The position numbers and the translations under genes were made by a program. Below the pieces are notes generated by a model. That model did no database searches, was not told the origin of the DNA, and worked only from the letters and a program-made list of their open reading frames with translations. From NCBI GenBank assembly GCA_941918925.1, contig OW799234.1:44546412-44610411 (forward strand): DNA of 64,000 nt, given 5' to 3'. This stretch comes from Phyto melanocephala. Its lineage: Eukaryota; Arthropoda; Insecta; Diptera; Rhinophoridae. Below, one piece after another: positions 44,183 to 55,086 of this stretch (position 1 is its first letter; each line of letters opens with the position of its first letter).

Positions 44183-44660
44183 CACTGTTGCCATTTCAGC
44201 TATTTTCTCTTTAAATTTAGCGATTTTTAAAAATCTTTTCCGGGAAAAATATGATTTAGCTAGTAGCGGGAAATCTAGCGATTTTTGCGATGTTGGATTT
44301 TAACATGTTTTAAATACATTTGATGTTAATATTCTTAAAGAGTAGCTACCAATTCCTTTGTAAGGCGAATACTATTTTCAATACACTTTTTTATACAGAT
44401 TTTGGCATCTGAAATCCAATAAAAATAACTTTACTTTTCTTTTTTTCTTTCGTTGTTTTAGAAAATCTTAGCAAAAAACGCTAAATTTTCCGCGCAATAA
44501 AAAAATCGACGTAAATTTAGCTATTTTTTGTTAAATTTATGCCAGAATTAAAAAAAAAATAAATTTAGCGATTTGTCGCTAAAATTTTGATAATTTTTAA
44601 TTTTTAGCTATTTTTGTACATATTTTAGCAATATTTTTTGGGAAAAAGTTGGCAACAGTG
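44183..44660. mobile_element. hAT MITE, TIR CACTGTTGCCA, 478 bp
   Basis: Same TIRs and subterminal sequence (aaaaagttggcaacagtg; atttagcgatttttaaaaa) as the element at 30536-32487. The target duplication is GTTTTTCC on the left and GTTTTTTCC on the right, differing by one T. It lies nine bases from the duplication of the preceding hAT element. Confidence 0.8.
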
Positions 44661-44747
44661 GTTTTTTCCAAATTCTTTATTGCACGTCATTACAACAAGG
44701 TTAAGATGTCGGTAGAGCAGTGTTTGCAATTATGCAGTTACCTTATA

Positions 44748-45278
44748 GGTTCGTTCGAGTACTTTTACTGCACTTTGTAGTAAATGAGTAATTATTTAGT
44801 AAATTGAAAATTTTACTCTCAAAAAAGATAATTTGTCCAAAAAAGTACTCGAACAGACATTTGTACAAATTCGTTAGATTGAAGCAACAGCTGATGGCAA
44901 ATAAATATTACAGGCAGTTCCATTCTTTCATCTGTAGACATTGTTAACTAACTATTTCACAAACAATTAAAATTTAATAATATTTTGCACTTTTGTTTGG
45001 ATTTTCCTTTTTTTAAATATTTTTTTCACAAATTGTATACTTTTTGTTTGCTTACTTTTGTTTGTTTACCTTTTGAATCATATGTTTTTTGGTTTTGCTA
45101 AATCTTACTGCAAGAAATTTCTGTAGTAAAAATTTGCAAATACTCAGTCAAGAACTGTCACTTTTCGCTCTCTATTTGTGCTCTTATTTACTACAATATG
45201 TGTAAACGAACGCAGTTTCGTAAAATGGAGTAAAAATTTGTACAAATTCGTACAAATTTGTGAGTTCTCGAACGAACC
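44748..45278. mobile_element. TIR element, ends GGTTCGTTCGAG, 5-bp TSD
   Basis: The left end GGTTCGTTCGAGTACT and the reversed right end GGTTCGTTCGAGAACT differ at one position. TTATA flanks both sides (44743-44747 and 45279-45283). The subterminal regions repeat TTACTA / TAGTAAA and GTACAAATT motifs. No coding. Superfamily not assigned. Confidence 0.7.
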
Positions 45279-45293
45279 TTATATGTCACATGT

Positions 45294-45553
45294 TTTTATA
45301 CCCTTTACCTGTGATGCACAAGGGTATATATATATAGCTTTGTCATTCCGTTTATAATTTCTAAATTTTTATTTCCGACCCCATAAAGTTTATATTTTGT
45401 GAAAGCTTATGAATAGGAGTCGAATAAGCCCTGACCGTCTGTCCGTGTTTTGGTTGAAATCAACTTTTAGAAGCAACCATATGTTCCTCAGATCTGTATT
45501 TGGAAATATTCGGGAATATATACCTTTGTGCATCACAGGTGAAGGGTATAAAA
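45294..45553. mobile_element. Fold-back derivative of Helentron family C
   Basis: Both ends are the family C 5' terminus: TTTTATACCCTTTACCTGTG on the left and its near-exact inverse CACAGGTGAAGGGTATAAAA on the right, about 35-bp arms. The middle keeps GACCCCATAAAG and the GTCTGTCCGTGT block. The normal 3' hairpin and GTTACTTGTT end are missing. Confidence 0.75.
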
Positions 45554-45679
45554 AAGAGAGACAAAAATTGCTTTCATCTCTACTCATCACATTATCTTAT
45601 TACACCATTGTAACAAATATTCAAACAAACAAACAAACATTCACATTTATTATATTAGTTGGATTATTAATTTGAAAAT

Positions 45680-46880
45680 ATGAATGAAAAGTCAAAACCT
45701 ACCTACTTAAAACCCGTTTAGGCTGTGCGATAATGAGTTTGCCAACGACTTCGCGTGGTTATCACAATAAAAAGCAGCCTATGAGTTAATCTAAGTTGTT
45801 ATCTATCTATTAGGGTGATCGACTCGGTTTTACAACCGGTGGAAAACCCGGTTTTTTATTTTTTTAAGTTTATTTTCATATATCTTTGTAACCAATCGTA
45901 CCATAGCACATATATTTAGTACGCGAAAGGTTTCCAAAAATCAGAAAAGAAAAACTATTAAATATTCTTCCATAATACTGTAAAAAATTTATTTGTTGTT
46001 TAAAAAACAAATGTAAAATAAGAAAAATATTTGAGCTTAAATATTGTTTTTATAGGATATAAACCTAACGTTAAAATTTAAAGGTAACTAAAGCTTAAAA
46101 TCAACCGATCGACCACTTTTAGGTTAAAAGTGTAGTTACAATAAAGAAAAACCAATAATCTCTCCATCTAGATCCTAATTTTAATTAATGGCATTGAGTG
46201 TCTGTTAACTTAAAATTCAATTAAACCATCAAACAAACTAGTTTATGCATACATTTGTACATATATCTGGCAGGGGTATAAGAAATAATTTTTAAAATTA
46301 AATTTAAAAGATTTTCTTCCTAGCCTTTAAAATGTAGTGCATATTAGTTTAAAAGATATATTAAACATTAAAAAAATTAAAGAAGGAGCTACAAAAACTT
46401 ATAACAGCCTTATAAAAAGTCTTATTTATTTATGTACATATTTATTTATTTTACTTGTAAAGAGTACCTTTTGTCCTTAAATTTAACTAATTAAAACCAA
46501 ATTACTCAACTGCATTCATATCAGTTATTGCGTAGTTGTACAGCCAAACGTATATAAACTGTAAAAATTTCATATTTAGATATAATTTTTATTATAATCT
46601 TTTTGAACAATATTTTTTAATTTTTTCTTTAAATATTATATTTTATATATTCGAACCGGTTAACCGGTTTTTTCTCAATTTTCAAAAAAGCAACCGGTTT
46701 TTTTTTAATTCTATATTTCGAACTATTTGAAAACCGGTTTCTTAAAAAAGTCGAATAATCGATCACCCTACTATCCATGTGCCGAATTTCATTCAGTTCC
46801 GTTCAGCCGTTTTTGCGTGATTCAGTGACAAATATCCAAACATACAAACATTCACATTTATTATATTATATAAGTAGGAT
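45680..46880 (+). mobile_element. LINE-like 3' tail interrupted by a hAT MITE
   Basis: The phrase from 45690 to 45810 continues at 46779 with catgtgccgaatttcattc, ccgttcagccgttttt and then aaacattcacatttattata, the kind of tail found in many arthropod non-LTR elements. A second short tail of the same type lies at 45610-45672. No reverse transcriptase is present. Confidence 0.55.
45811..46770. mobile_element. hAT MITE, 960 bp, TIR TAGGGTGATCGA
   Basis: TIR TAGGGTGATCGA and its inverse TCGATCACCCTA. The flanks are ctatctat (45803-45810) and ctatccat (46771-46778), 7 of 8 equal and matching the hAT target preference nTnnnnAn. Subterminal AACCGGTTTT motifs occur at both ends (45830-45855, 46654-46740). 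It splits a LINE-like tail. Confidence 0.8.
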
Positions 46881-47063
46881 ATTAAATTAATTTTAAATTA
46901 CAAACATCGTCAAATTAGTATTCTTCCTCATGTTCGAATAAGTCGGTCGAATTGTAATAATTTATGTTTTATTGCTTTAAAATCATTTTTAATTTTAAAA
47001 TAAATGATGGCAGCATGTATTCAGCTTTTCAAACCTCATCTAAAATAGAGCAACTAATTCATA

Positions 47064-48932
47064 TTTTTATACCCGCCACCAAAAATATGGTGGGGGTATA
47101 TTCATTTTGTCATTCCGTTTGTAACACATCGAAATATCCATTTTAGACCCCATAAAGTATATATATTATGAATTAGAGTTTGATTTGATGACGATCTAGC
47201 TATGTCCGTCTGTCCGTCTGTTGAAAGCATGATAGAGGTCGCACCGAAAAAGCTAGGGGGCTCAAATTTTGCCAGAATCTTTCTTATAGACAAGGTTTGT
47301 TTGGTATTGAAAATGGGTTAAATCGGATTATTAGGAAGAGAGTTATAGCTCAAAAAGCACGAGTAGGTCGAAAAACCGTGTCTTTCGAACATCGAATAAA
47401 ATGGAATTGTGTCCAAACGCATTAACGTGGACTCATGAAACTTCGAATATATATTTCCTGAGTAAAAACAATATTTTTCCCCGAAAATTATCTAAATCTA
47501 TTTATTAGGAGAGGAGTTATCGATCAAAATGTACGAAAATTTATACCGCACAGTGTATTTTTCGGTATATTTAAAAAGAAAAACGTCATAAAAGCAACAA
47601 AATTGGATGTACCACTCTGAAACTTTGCACACTTTGCTTTTTGGTGAGACGCTTTTTTGTAACGGAAAATCAATGTGCCACGCCCACCTCCCATATAACA
47701 TTTTACCTAAAATTCATATAATTTCTCTATTAATAAAGATTTTGGAATAATAAAGGGCTATATTAAAACACCTAAGTTGTACTCATTAGCAAAAACAAAT
47801 TTGACACGCCTACTATAACGCCCACTTTTCACGTTATCTACCGTTAATGAAATTTAAAAGCTCATAAAACCGACAAAATTAGAGGTATGATGATAAAATT
47901 TGCTACGTATATCCTTCTAATCAATGTTATTGTTGTGCCAAAAAGTTTAGGTGACACGCCCACTTTAACGCCTACCTCCCATATAACGGTTTATCCTAAA
48001 TTCATGTAATTTCTCTATTGACAAAGTTCTTGGGAAAATAAAGGACTATAGTGAAATATCTAAGCTGTATTTATTAGCAGAAACTTTATTGACACGCCTA
48101 CTTTAACGCCCACTTTCACTAAAAGACTAAATTTATGAAAAATGTTACTATCATATCGAAGTTATTAAGGGTGGTTAAATTTTAAGGGCCGATGTTGATT
48201 TTAAATAAAACATTAATTATTTAAGAAATTATTATCATATCTTTTTATAATGATAATATTTGTATGGTTCAATTATGTATTTAACAAAATATCGGCCAAT
48301 TGGCCCCCCAATCCTTGGCGCCATTCCTTCATCTGATGGTCCAAATTATCAATGACAATGTTGATGCTCAATTGTTGGGCATGATGATAAGTCGAGGTTG
48401 ACTGCTCTTTTGCCACACTATCGCAAAAAACAGCAATGGTTCCCATTCAACGAACTAAGAAGGCATTTACCGATTTTCTAACATTTTATACAGACCTGTT
48501 TTGCAGAAATTTAAATATTTTTTACAATTCACCCGATTGTGGACGAATTTCAACGATAATGTTGATCAAAAGAATTACGAAGTGCACAAAATGCATTTTG
48601 ATTTGAACGCCCATTTTCATAAAAAACCTGAAGGTTTTTAAAGAGTTGCTCATTTGCGTACATATCTTTCCACGGATCAAATTGATTAAGTTTGAGATTG
48701 AGAAATGTCAAATGAAATGCAGAAAACAAATTTAAAGAGTAGGTGTAGTTCACCTTCAACATGGGCCCTTAAAATTTAACCAGCCTCTACAAAGAAAGTG
48801 ATACATATTTTATTATAAAGAGATTATTCCATAGCGATTAACAAAATAATAAATATTGTGCTTTAAATGTACACAAAATTGGTGGTGGGTATAAAAGATT
48901 CGGCACAGGCGAATATAGTGCTCTTACTTGTT
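47064..48932 (+). mobile_element. Helentron family B, copy 6
   Basis: 5' end TTTTTATACCCGCCACC, and a 3' hairpin with one mismatch (ATTCGGC-ACA-GGCGAAT). Fewer 300-bp blocks than copy 3. It contains the nested mariner at 48167-48787, in the same position as in copies 1 and 3. Confidence 0.85.
48167..48787 (-). mobile_element. Nested mariner-like element in Helentron B copy 6
   Basis: TIR AAGGGTGGTTAAATTTTAAG on the left; right end cctctac with ccagcctc (one change). The flanking TA is TT on the left by mutation. The minus strand again has an HTH remnant (the coding stretch 48762-48550) and the C-terminal piece. Confidence 0.8.
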
Positions 48933-49314
48933 TAATGTCATTCTGTTTCTTATTTTAGTTTTAAAAGATTAATAGAATAAGTTCAAAAATTTCATAACAA
49001 ATAAGGTTAATTCCTTAAAAGGATTTTTATTAAATACATTATTGTATTCATAAACATACATTTATTCAAAACTTAATTGTTGAATTCTGATTCATCCAAT
49101 CATATGAATGTAGTTTCTACTCCTGCTTCTCTAAAATTGTTAATTCTTCTACAGAAAAATCGAGCATTTTTCTTTTAAAATTTCGTATATTTTTATACCC
49201 TTCACACAGTGAAAAATGGTATATAATATAATATATAGGTTAGTCATTCCGTGTGAAAATTCTACAATTTTCATTTCCGACCCCATAAAGTATATATTTT
49301 CTGAAAGCTTATGA

Positions 49315-49743
49315 TTTTTCTGAAGCTTTGCACACATATTGAGCTCTCATGACTTTATAATTTCGTGATTAGAAAAGTGGGAAGGCCACGCCCATAAAAA
49401 AAATTTATCATTCTTAGCTACTTGCACTTGATCGATTTTTCTGAAACTTTGCACACATATTGAGCTTTCATGACTATAATTTTGTGATTAGAAAAGTGGG
49501 AAGGCCACGCCCATAAAAAAAAAGTTATAACTTTGAGGGACTTGCCTGGACCGATTTCGCTGAAACTTTGCCCACATATTGAGTTGTCAAGACTATACAA
49601 TTTCTTAATTAGAAAAGTGGGCAGTGCCACGCCCATTAAAAAAAATTTTTTAATTTTTAGATTTTTGCACTTGATATTAAATTCAAATTCAGAATGCATT
49701 TTTATTCATTAAGGGGCGTAGCAACGCGCACCGGCCTTTTCTA
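49315..49743 (-). repeat. Family A repeat, copy 5
   Basis: Reverse orientation: three 120-bp units (ctgaaactttgcacacatat, gtgggaaggccacgccc) and the start block cattaaggggcgtagcaacg. The distal end is missing. Confidence 0.75.
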
Positions 49744-49791
49744 GTTATTTATATTTTTATTATTATTTTTATTGGTTGTTCGGTTTCAGCT

Positions 49792-49838
49792 GGTCTATAT
49801 GCATTTCACTGGTGCTTATGCCAGATCATCGGTAGACC
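49792..49838 (-). ncRNA. Hammerhead ribozyme motif, core mutated
   Basis: On the minus strand: stem I GGTCTA/TAGACC, box CCGATGA (U4 changed to C), stem II CTGG/CCAG, GAA, stem III ATGCAT, then A. Compared with 59352-59398, stem I has a compensatory U-A to C-G change. The core mutation predicts loss of activity. Confidence 0.6.
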
Positions 49839-50389
49839 TTTAAACCATAAAATTTATTAAAAAGTTTAAAATTATTACAAGTTTTATTTAAAATTTTATT
49901 TAAACAATTAGTAAATTTTTTATGTAAATAAAAGAAATTTTATTATTCGGTTGCCCTTAATGTATATTTTGTGTTAACCAATGTGTTAGCCAAATATATA
50001 AGGGATTAGAATAATAAAATAATGCAAATTGAATAAAATTGTTGGTTGGGTTTATTAGGAAGTTTTTATTTTTGTTTCTTGCTTTATGTAAAATTCTCAT
50101 ATTGTTTATGAAAAATTTTAAATAAAACTTGTAATAATTTTAAACTTTTTAATAAATTTTATGGTTTAAAGGCCCTTAATGTATATTTTGTGTTAACCAA
50201 TGTGTTAGCCAAATACATAAGGGATTAGAATAATAAAATAATGCAAATTGAATAAAATTGTTGGTTGGGTTTATGGGGAAGTTTTTATTTTTGTTTCTTG
50301 CTTTATGTAAAATTCTCATATTGTTTATGAAAAATTTTAAATAAAACTTGTAATAATTTTAAACTTTTTAATAAATTTTATGGTTTAAA

Positions 50390-50431
50390 GGTCTACCGAT
50401 GGCATAAGCACCAGTGAAATGCATATAGACC
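50390..50431 (+). ncRNA. Hammerhead ribozyme motif, deleted core
   Basis: GGTCTA, CCGATG, then a 5-nt deletion that removes part of stem II, CACCAGT, GAA, ATGCAT, A, TAGACC. Stem I is preserved; the catalytic core is not. Confidence 0.55.
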
Positions 50432-50557
50432 AGCTTAAACCGAACAACCAATAAAAACTAAAACTTTGAAAATTATTGGGAGAATATCCTAAACAATTAG
50501 TAAATTTTTTATTATTATTTTTTTTAATTTTTTTTTATATAGGTTTTATATTTTACT

Positions 50558-51067
50558 AGCCATTCCCGTTGCGCGTTGCTACGCCCCTTCATGAATTTTA
50601 TTCGCATTCTAAAAATTATAACTTTTTTTTAATGAGCGCATCACTGCCCACTTTTCTAATTACGAAACTGTATAGTCATGACAGCTCAATAAGTGTGCAA
50701 AGTTTCAGAATAATCGGTCCAGTGAAAGAACCTTAAAATTATAACTTTTTTAATGGGTGTAGCCCTGCCCAATTTTCTAATCACGAAATTATTTAGTCAT
50801 GGCAGCTCGATATGTGTGCAAAGTTTCAGAAAAATCTTTCAAGTGCAAGTAGCTAAAAATGATAACTAATTTTTTATGAGCGTGGTCCGCCCACTTTTCT
50901 AATCAAGAAATTGTAAAGTCATGACAATTCAATATGTGTGCAAAGTTTAACAAAAATCGGTTTAGAGCAAGTACCTCAAAATTATAACTTTTTTTATGGG
51001 CGTAGCCCTGCCCACTTTTCTAATCACGAAATTGTAAAGTTATGACAGCTCAATATGTGTGCAAAGT
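50558..51067 (+). repeat. Family A repeat, copy 6
   Basis: Starts ACTAGCCATTCCCGTTGCGC, more diverged than other copies, with four 120-bp units; ends abruptly at atgtgtgcaaagta without the CA tract. Confidence 0.7.
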
Positions 51068-51461
51068 ATTTTTATTTTATATTTATTATTATTTGTGTTT
51101 TTATAATTTTCTTTTTATTGAAATTTTTTTATATTTTTTTTCATATCTATTTCTTAATTTTTTTTTTGTTTTTTGTTTAAATTTATAATTTTACAATGGG
51201 ATGTTTTTATATATGTATGTTTTTTATATGTATGTACGTATTTCATATGAGATGAATGGTGATACAAACTATTGTTATTGCATTACTGCACGTTGTAAAG
51301 GGTATATAAGATTCGGCACGGACGAATATAGCACTCTTACTTGTTTTAAATTTATTTGTTATCATTTGAATTTTCTTAAACTTAAAAAGTTGTTTGGTAA
51401 TCCTTGTCTTAGATGATATATTAACTACTCTAAAAATTTCGATAAGTGTTTCTAATTTCTT

Positions 51462-51940
51462 TTTATACCCACTACAAAAAAAGGGGGAGGGTTATATTCA
51501 ATTTGTTATTACATCAAAATATCCATTTTAGATCTATGTAGCTATGTCCGTCCGTCTGTTGAAAGCACGACTGAGATCGAACCGAACAGGGGATAAAATT
51601 TTACCAGAATATTTCTTATACACAAGGTTTGTTTGGTATTGAAAATGGGCTAAATCGGACAATTAGGAATAAAATGTAACGTAATGCGATACAATTTCAT
51701 AAGTAAAAAAATCTTTTCCTGAAAAATTCTCAAATCTATACATTACGAAAGGAGTTATAGACCAAAATGTATGAAAATTTATACCGTACAGTGTCTTTTT
51801 GGTCTGCTTTAAATTTTATACTTAATAAACTGACAAAATTAGATGTACAATTCTAAAATTTTGCAAGCATTGCTTTTTGATCGAAAGACTTGTAATAACG
51901 GAAAATTAAGGCAGCTGCCCCTTTTAACGCCCACCTCCCA
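51462..51940 (+). mobile_element. Helentron family B, 5' fragment (copy 8)
   Basis: Starts TTTTTATACCCACTACAAAA and follows family B with many deletions to cgcccacctcccatat, where a TA microsatellite (51941-51967) begins. No 3' end. Confidence 0.65.
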
Positions 51941-51967
51941 TATATATATATATATATATATATATAC

Positions 51968-52462
51968 TATATGTATATAATTTTAAAAGTAGAACTTGCC
52001 AGACCCACACAAAACTAATATTATATTATTTTCTAACTACTTCTGGGTACTAAATCATACTCTTCAGTTTCCGTAAAAACACAACATTGTAGTAAAAAAG
52101 AGTCAGTATTTTACAAATTTCTAAGTAATGTAGAAATACTTAAAGTTTCATTGTAACAATAAATTTAAAAAAACAAATTAATAGTAATATGCTGAATAAT
52201 GGTATGATGTTTACCCTATGTTTTGTTACCTTAAGCATGTAAAAGTATAGATACAAATATTATATATATTATGAATATTACGTCAAATAGCTTTAAATCA
52301 CTTATAAAATGAACGGCTTAAATATGTGTATACAAAACGAATTTAACTATCTGCGTTCGCACCCAACTCTTATAGGTAACCCGGGATTTATTTTGAAAAT
52401 CCTAAGCAATCCCGATTTTTTTTTAGATTTTATATAATATTTATTGTTTTATTTAACTTTTA
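51968..52462. other. Unassigned AT-rich sequence
   Basis: No gene or repeat recognised. Confidence 0.4.
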
Positions 52463-52687
52463 GGTGATTTCGGTGTATCACTGTTTCCTGAAATAGTAGG
52501 CTTCACAACAGACGGAGCTTCTACAATGTTGAAAATCAAAAAAACTATTGAACAGCAAATAAAGTTTAGTTTAGCTTTTAGTTGTCCAAGTGAAAATGTA
52601 GCATCTTTATCAGATGATGATAATGAAGACAAACATGACTTAATTAAGTTTTTGGGTAGTGAAACAAATGGCGATCTAACTGTTTAA
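52463..52687 (+). pseudogene. hAT transposase middle fragment
   Basis: After a possible splice acceptor (AACTTTTAG) the frame reads GDFGVSLFPEIVGFTTDGAS, TMLKIKKTIEQQIKFSLAFS, CPSENVASLSDDDNEDKHDL, then IKFLGSETNGDLTV and a stop. The phrase IVGFTTDGAS-M-K matches the second catalytic aspartate region of BED-type hAT transposases (IVASVTDGAS-M-KFG). The rest of the domain is lost. A Helentron follows immediately. Confidence 0.5.
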
Positions 52688-52694
52688 ACTAAAA

Positions 52695-54671
52695 AACAAG
52701 TAAGAGCACTATATTCGGCTGTGCCGAATCTTTTATACCCACCACCAATTTTGTGTACATTTAAAGCACAATATTTATTATTTTGTTAATCATTATGGAA
52801 TAATCTCTTTATAATAAAATCACTTTCTTTGTAGAGGGTGGTTAAATTTGAAGGGCCCATGTTGAAGGTGAACTACACCTAGACGTTAAATTTGTTTTCT
52901 GCATTTCATTTGACATTTCTCAATCTCAGACTACCTCAATTTGAACAGTGGAAAGATACGCAAATGAGCAACGCGTTAAAGTTATTAAGGTTTTTTATGA
53001 AAATGGGCGTTCAAATCAAAATGCATTTTGTGCACTAAGAGATTCTTTTGGTCATCATAATCGTTCAAATTCGTCCAAAATTGGGAGAATTTTAAAAAAT
53101 ATTTAAAGTTCTGAAAACAGGTCTATATAAAATGTTAGAAAATCTGTTAATGCCTTCTTAGTTCTTTGAATGGGAACCATTGCTGTTGTTTGCGATAGTC
53201 TGGCAAAAGAGCAATCAACCTCGACTCATCATCGTGCCTAACAATTGAGCACCAATATTGTCATTGAAAAATCGAACCATCGGTTGGAGGTGTGGCGCCG
53301 AGGTTAGGGGTTGGGTGCCATTTCGCCGATATTTTGTTCCATACATAATTGAACCATACAAATATTATCATTTTAAAAAGAAATGATAATAATTTCTTAA
53401 ATAATTTGTGTTTTATTTAAAATCAACATCGGCCTTTTCTTTTAGTGGAAGTGGGCGTTAAAGTAGGCGTGTCAATAAAGTTTCAGCTAATAAATACAAC
53501 TTAGATCCTTTATTTTCCCAAAAACTTTGTCAATAGAGAAATTACATGAATTTAAATAAACCGTTATATGGAAGGTAGGCGTTTAAGTGGGCGTGTCACC
53601 TAAAAGTGGGCGTTATAGTAGGCGTATCAAAGTTGTTTTTGCTAACGAGTACAACTTAGGTGTTTCAATATAGCCCTTTATTATTCCAAAATCTTTATTA
53701 ATAGAGAAATTATATGAATTTTAAGTAAAACGTAACATGGAAGGTGGGCGTAAAAATGGGCGTGGCACCCTTATTTTTCGGCACATTAATGACATTGCCT
53801 AGGACGATATAGGCAGCAAATTTTACCATCATACCTCTAATTTAGGCGGTTTTATGAGCTTTTAAATTTCATTAACGGTAGATAACGTGAAAAGTGGGCG
53901 TTGTAGTAGGCGTGTCAAAGTTATTTTTTGCGAATGAGTACGACTTAGGTGTTTCAGCATAGCCCTTTATTATTTCAAAATCTTTATTAATAGAGAAATT
54001 ATATGAATTTTAGGTTAAACGTTATATGGGAGGTGGACGTAAAAGTGGGCGTGGCACATTGATTTTCCGTTACAAAAAAGCCTCTCACCGAAAAGGAAAG
54101 TGCGCAAAATTTCAGAGTCGTACATCCAATTTTGTTGCTTTTATGACGTTTTTGTTTTTAAATATACCGAAAAATACACTGTGCGGTATAAATTTTCGTA
54201 CATTTTGATCGATAACTCCTCTCCTAATGCATAGATTTAGATAATTTTTGGGGAAAAATATTGTTTTTACTCAGGAAATATATATTCATGAGTCTACGTT
54301 AATGCGTTGGGACACAATTCGATTTTATTCGATGTTCGAAGGACACGGTGTTTTCGACCTACTCTTGCTTTTCGAGCTATAACTCTCTTCCTAATATTCC
54401 GATTTAGCCCATTTTCAATACCAAACAAACCTTGTTTATAGACAATCTTTCCTATAGGAAAGATTCTGGTAAAACTTGAGCCCCCTAGCTTTTTCGGTGC
54501 GACCTCTATCGTGCTTTCAACAGACGGACGGATATAGCTAGATCGTCATCAAATCAAACCCTGATTCAGAATGTATATACTTTATGGGGTCTAAAATGGA
54601 TATTTCGATGTGTTACAAACGGAATGACAAAATGAATATACCCCCACCATTTTTTTGGTGGCGGGTATAAT
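52695..54671 (-). mobile_element. Helentron family B, copy 7
   Basis: Reverse orientation, both ends present: AACAAGTAAGAGCACTATAT with hairpin ATTCGGCTGTGCCGAAT on the left, and ACCATTTTTTTGGTGGCGGG with TATAA on the right. It carries the nested mariner at 52834-53434, whose inner end is deleted. Confidence 0.85.
52834..53434 (+). mobile_element. Nested mariner-like element in B copy 7, best-preserved HTH
   Basis: Left TIR GAGGGTGGTTAAATTTGAAG after TA; right end lost. The plus strand reads ERYANEQRVKVIKVFYENGR, SNQNAFCALRDSFGHHNRSN, SSKIGRIL: the N-terminal helix-turn-helix of a mariner-family transposase. A second stretch reads AVVCDSLAKEQSTSTHHRA, stop, QLSTNIVIEKSNHRLEVW. The catalytic D,D,D region has been deleted between them. 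Confidence 0.85.
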
Positions 54672-55078
54672 AATGTAATATTAAAATTCATATCAGGAAT
54701 TCATAAGTCGGCATGCAGTTTTTTACAGTAATAATTAGTATCACTTTTTTGTATTATTTAATACTATGTTCACACACGCGCTTTAATTGTCAATTTACAA
54801 TTATAACGCAATAAAAGGCCTTATTGAGCTCAATTTACCATACTTAAAATTATTTTTAAATTAAGCAATATATACTTGTTTCACTTATTGTCTAAAACTC
54901 GAAATACAACTCTTAAGAAGTATGTTCAGTGAGAAGAAAATTCTATAGGTGGCATTTCTATTGTCAAACAAATAAATATACAAAAAACAAAAATTAAGAA
55001 AATGAAAAATGTTTGATGAAAATTTTAAAAAAATGTTTAAATAAATTTTAAATACATACAAATAGTATATATATACTT
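54672..55078. other. Unassigned sequence
   Basis: Nothing recognised between Helentron B copy 7 and the next hAT MITE. Confidence 0.4.
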
Positions 55079-55086
55079 ATATATAC

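Larger units (their letters stand above)
49771..50505. mobile_element. Hammerhead-bearing retroelement array, copy 1 (diverged, inverted)
   Basis: A short minus-oriented part (49771-49905) and plus-oriented units (49906-50505) of the same repeat as at 58225-59430. Shared blocks are ttcggttgcccttaatg, tgtgttaaccaatgtgttag and aaattgttggttgggttt. The low-complexity 17-mer TTTTTATTATTATTTTT precedes (49754-49770) and follows (50506-50522), possibly a target duplication. Two ribozyme motifs are present, both damaged. Confidence 0.65.
49190..51346 (+). mobile_element. Helentron family C, copy 8, split by three insertions
   Basis: The 5' part, 49190-49314 (TTTTTATACCCTTCACACAG ... TCTGAAAGCTTATG), and the 3' part, 51068-51346 (AT core, hairpin with a change ATTCGGC-ACG-GACGAAT, CACTCTTACTTGTT), are separated by family A reversed (49315-49743), a hammerhead repeat array (49771-50505) and family A forward (50558-51067). 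Fragments of the C AT core lie between. Confidence 0.6.
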
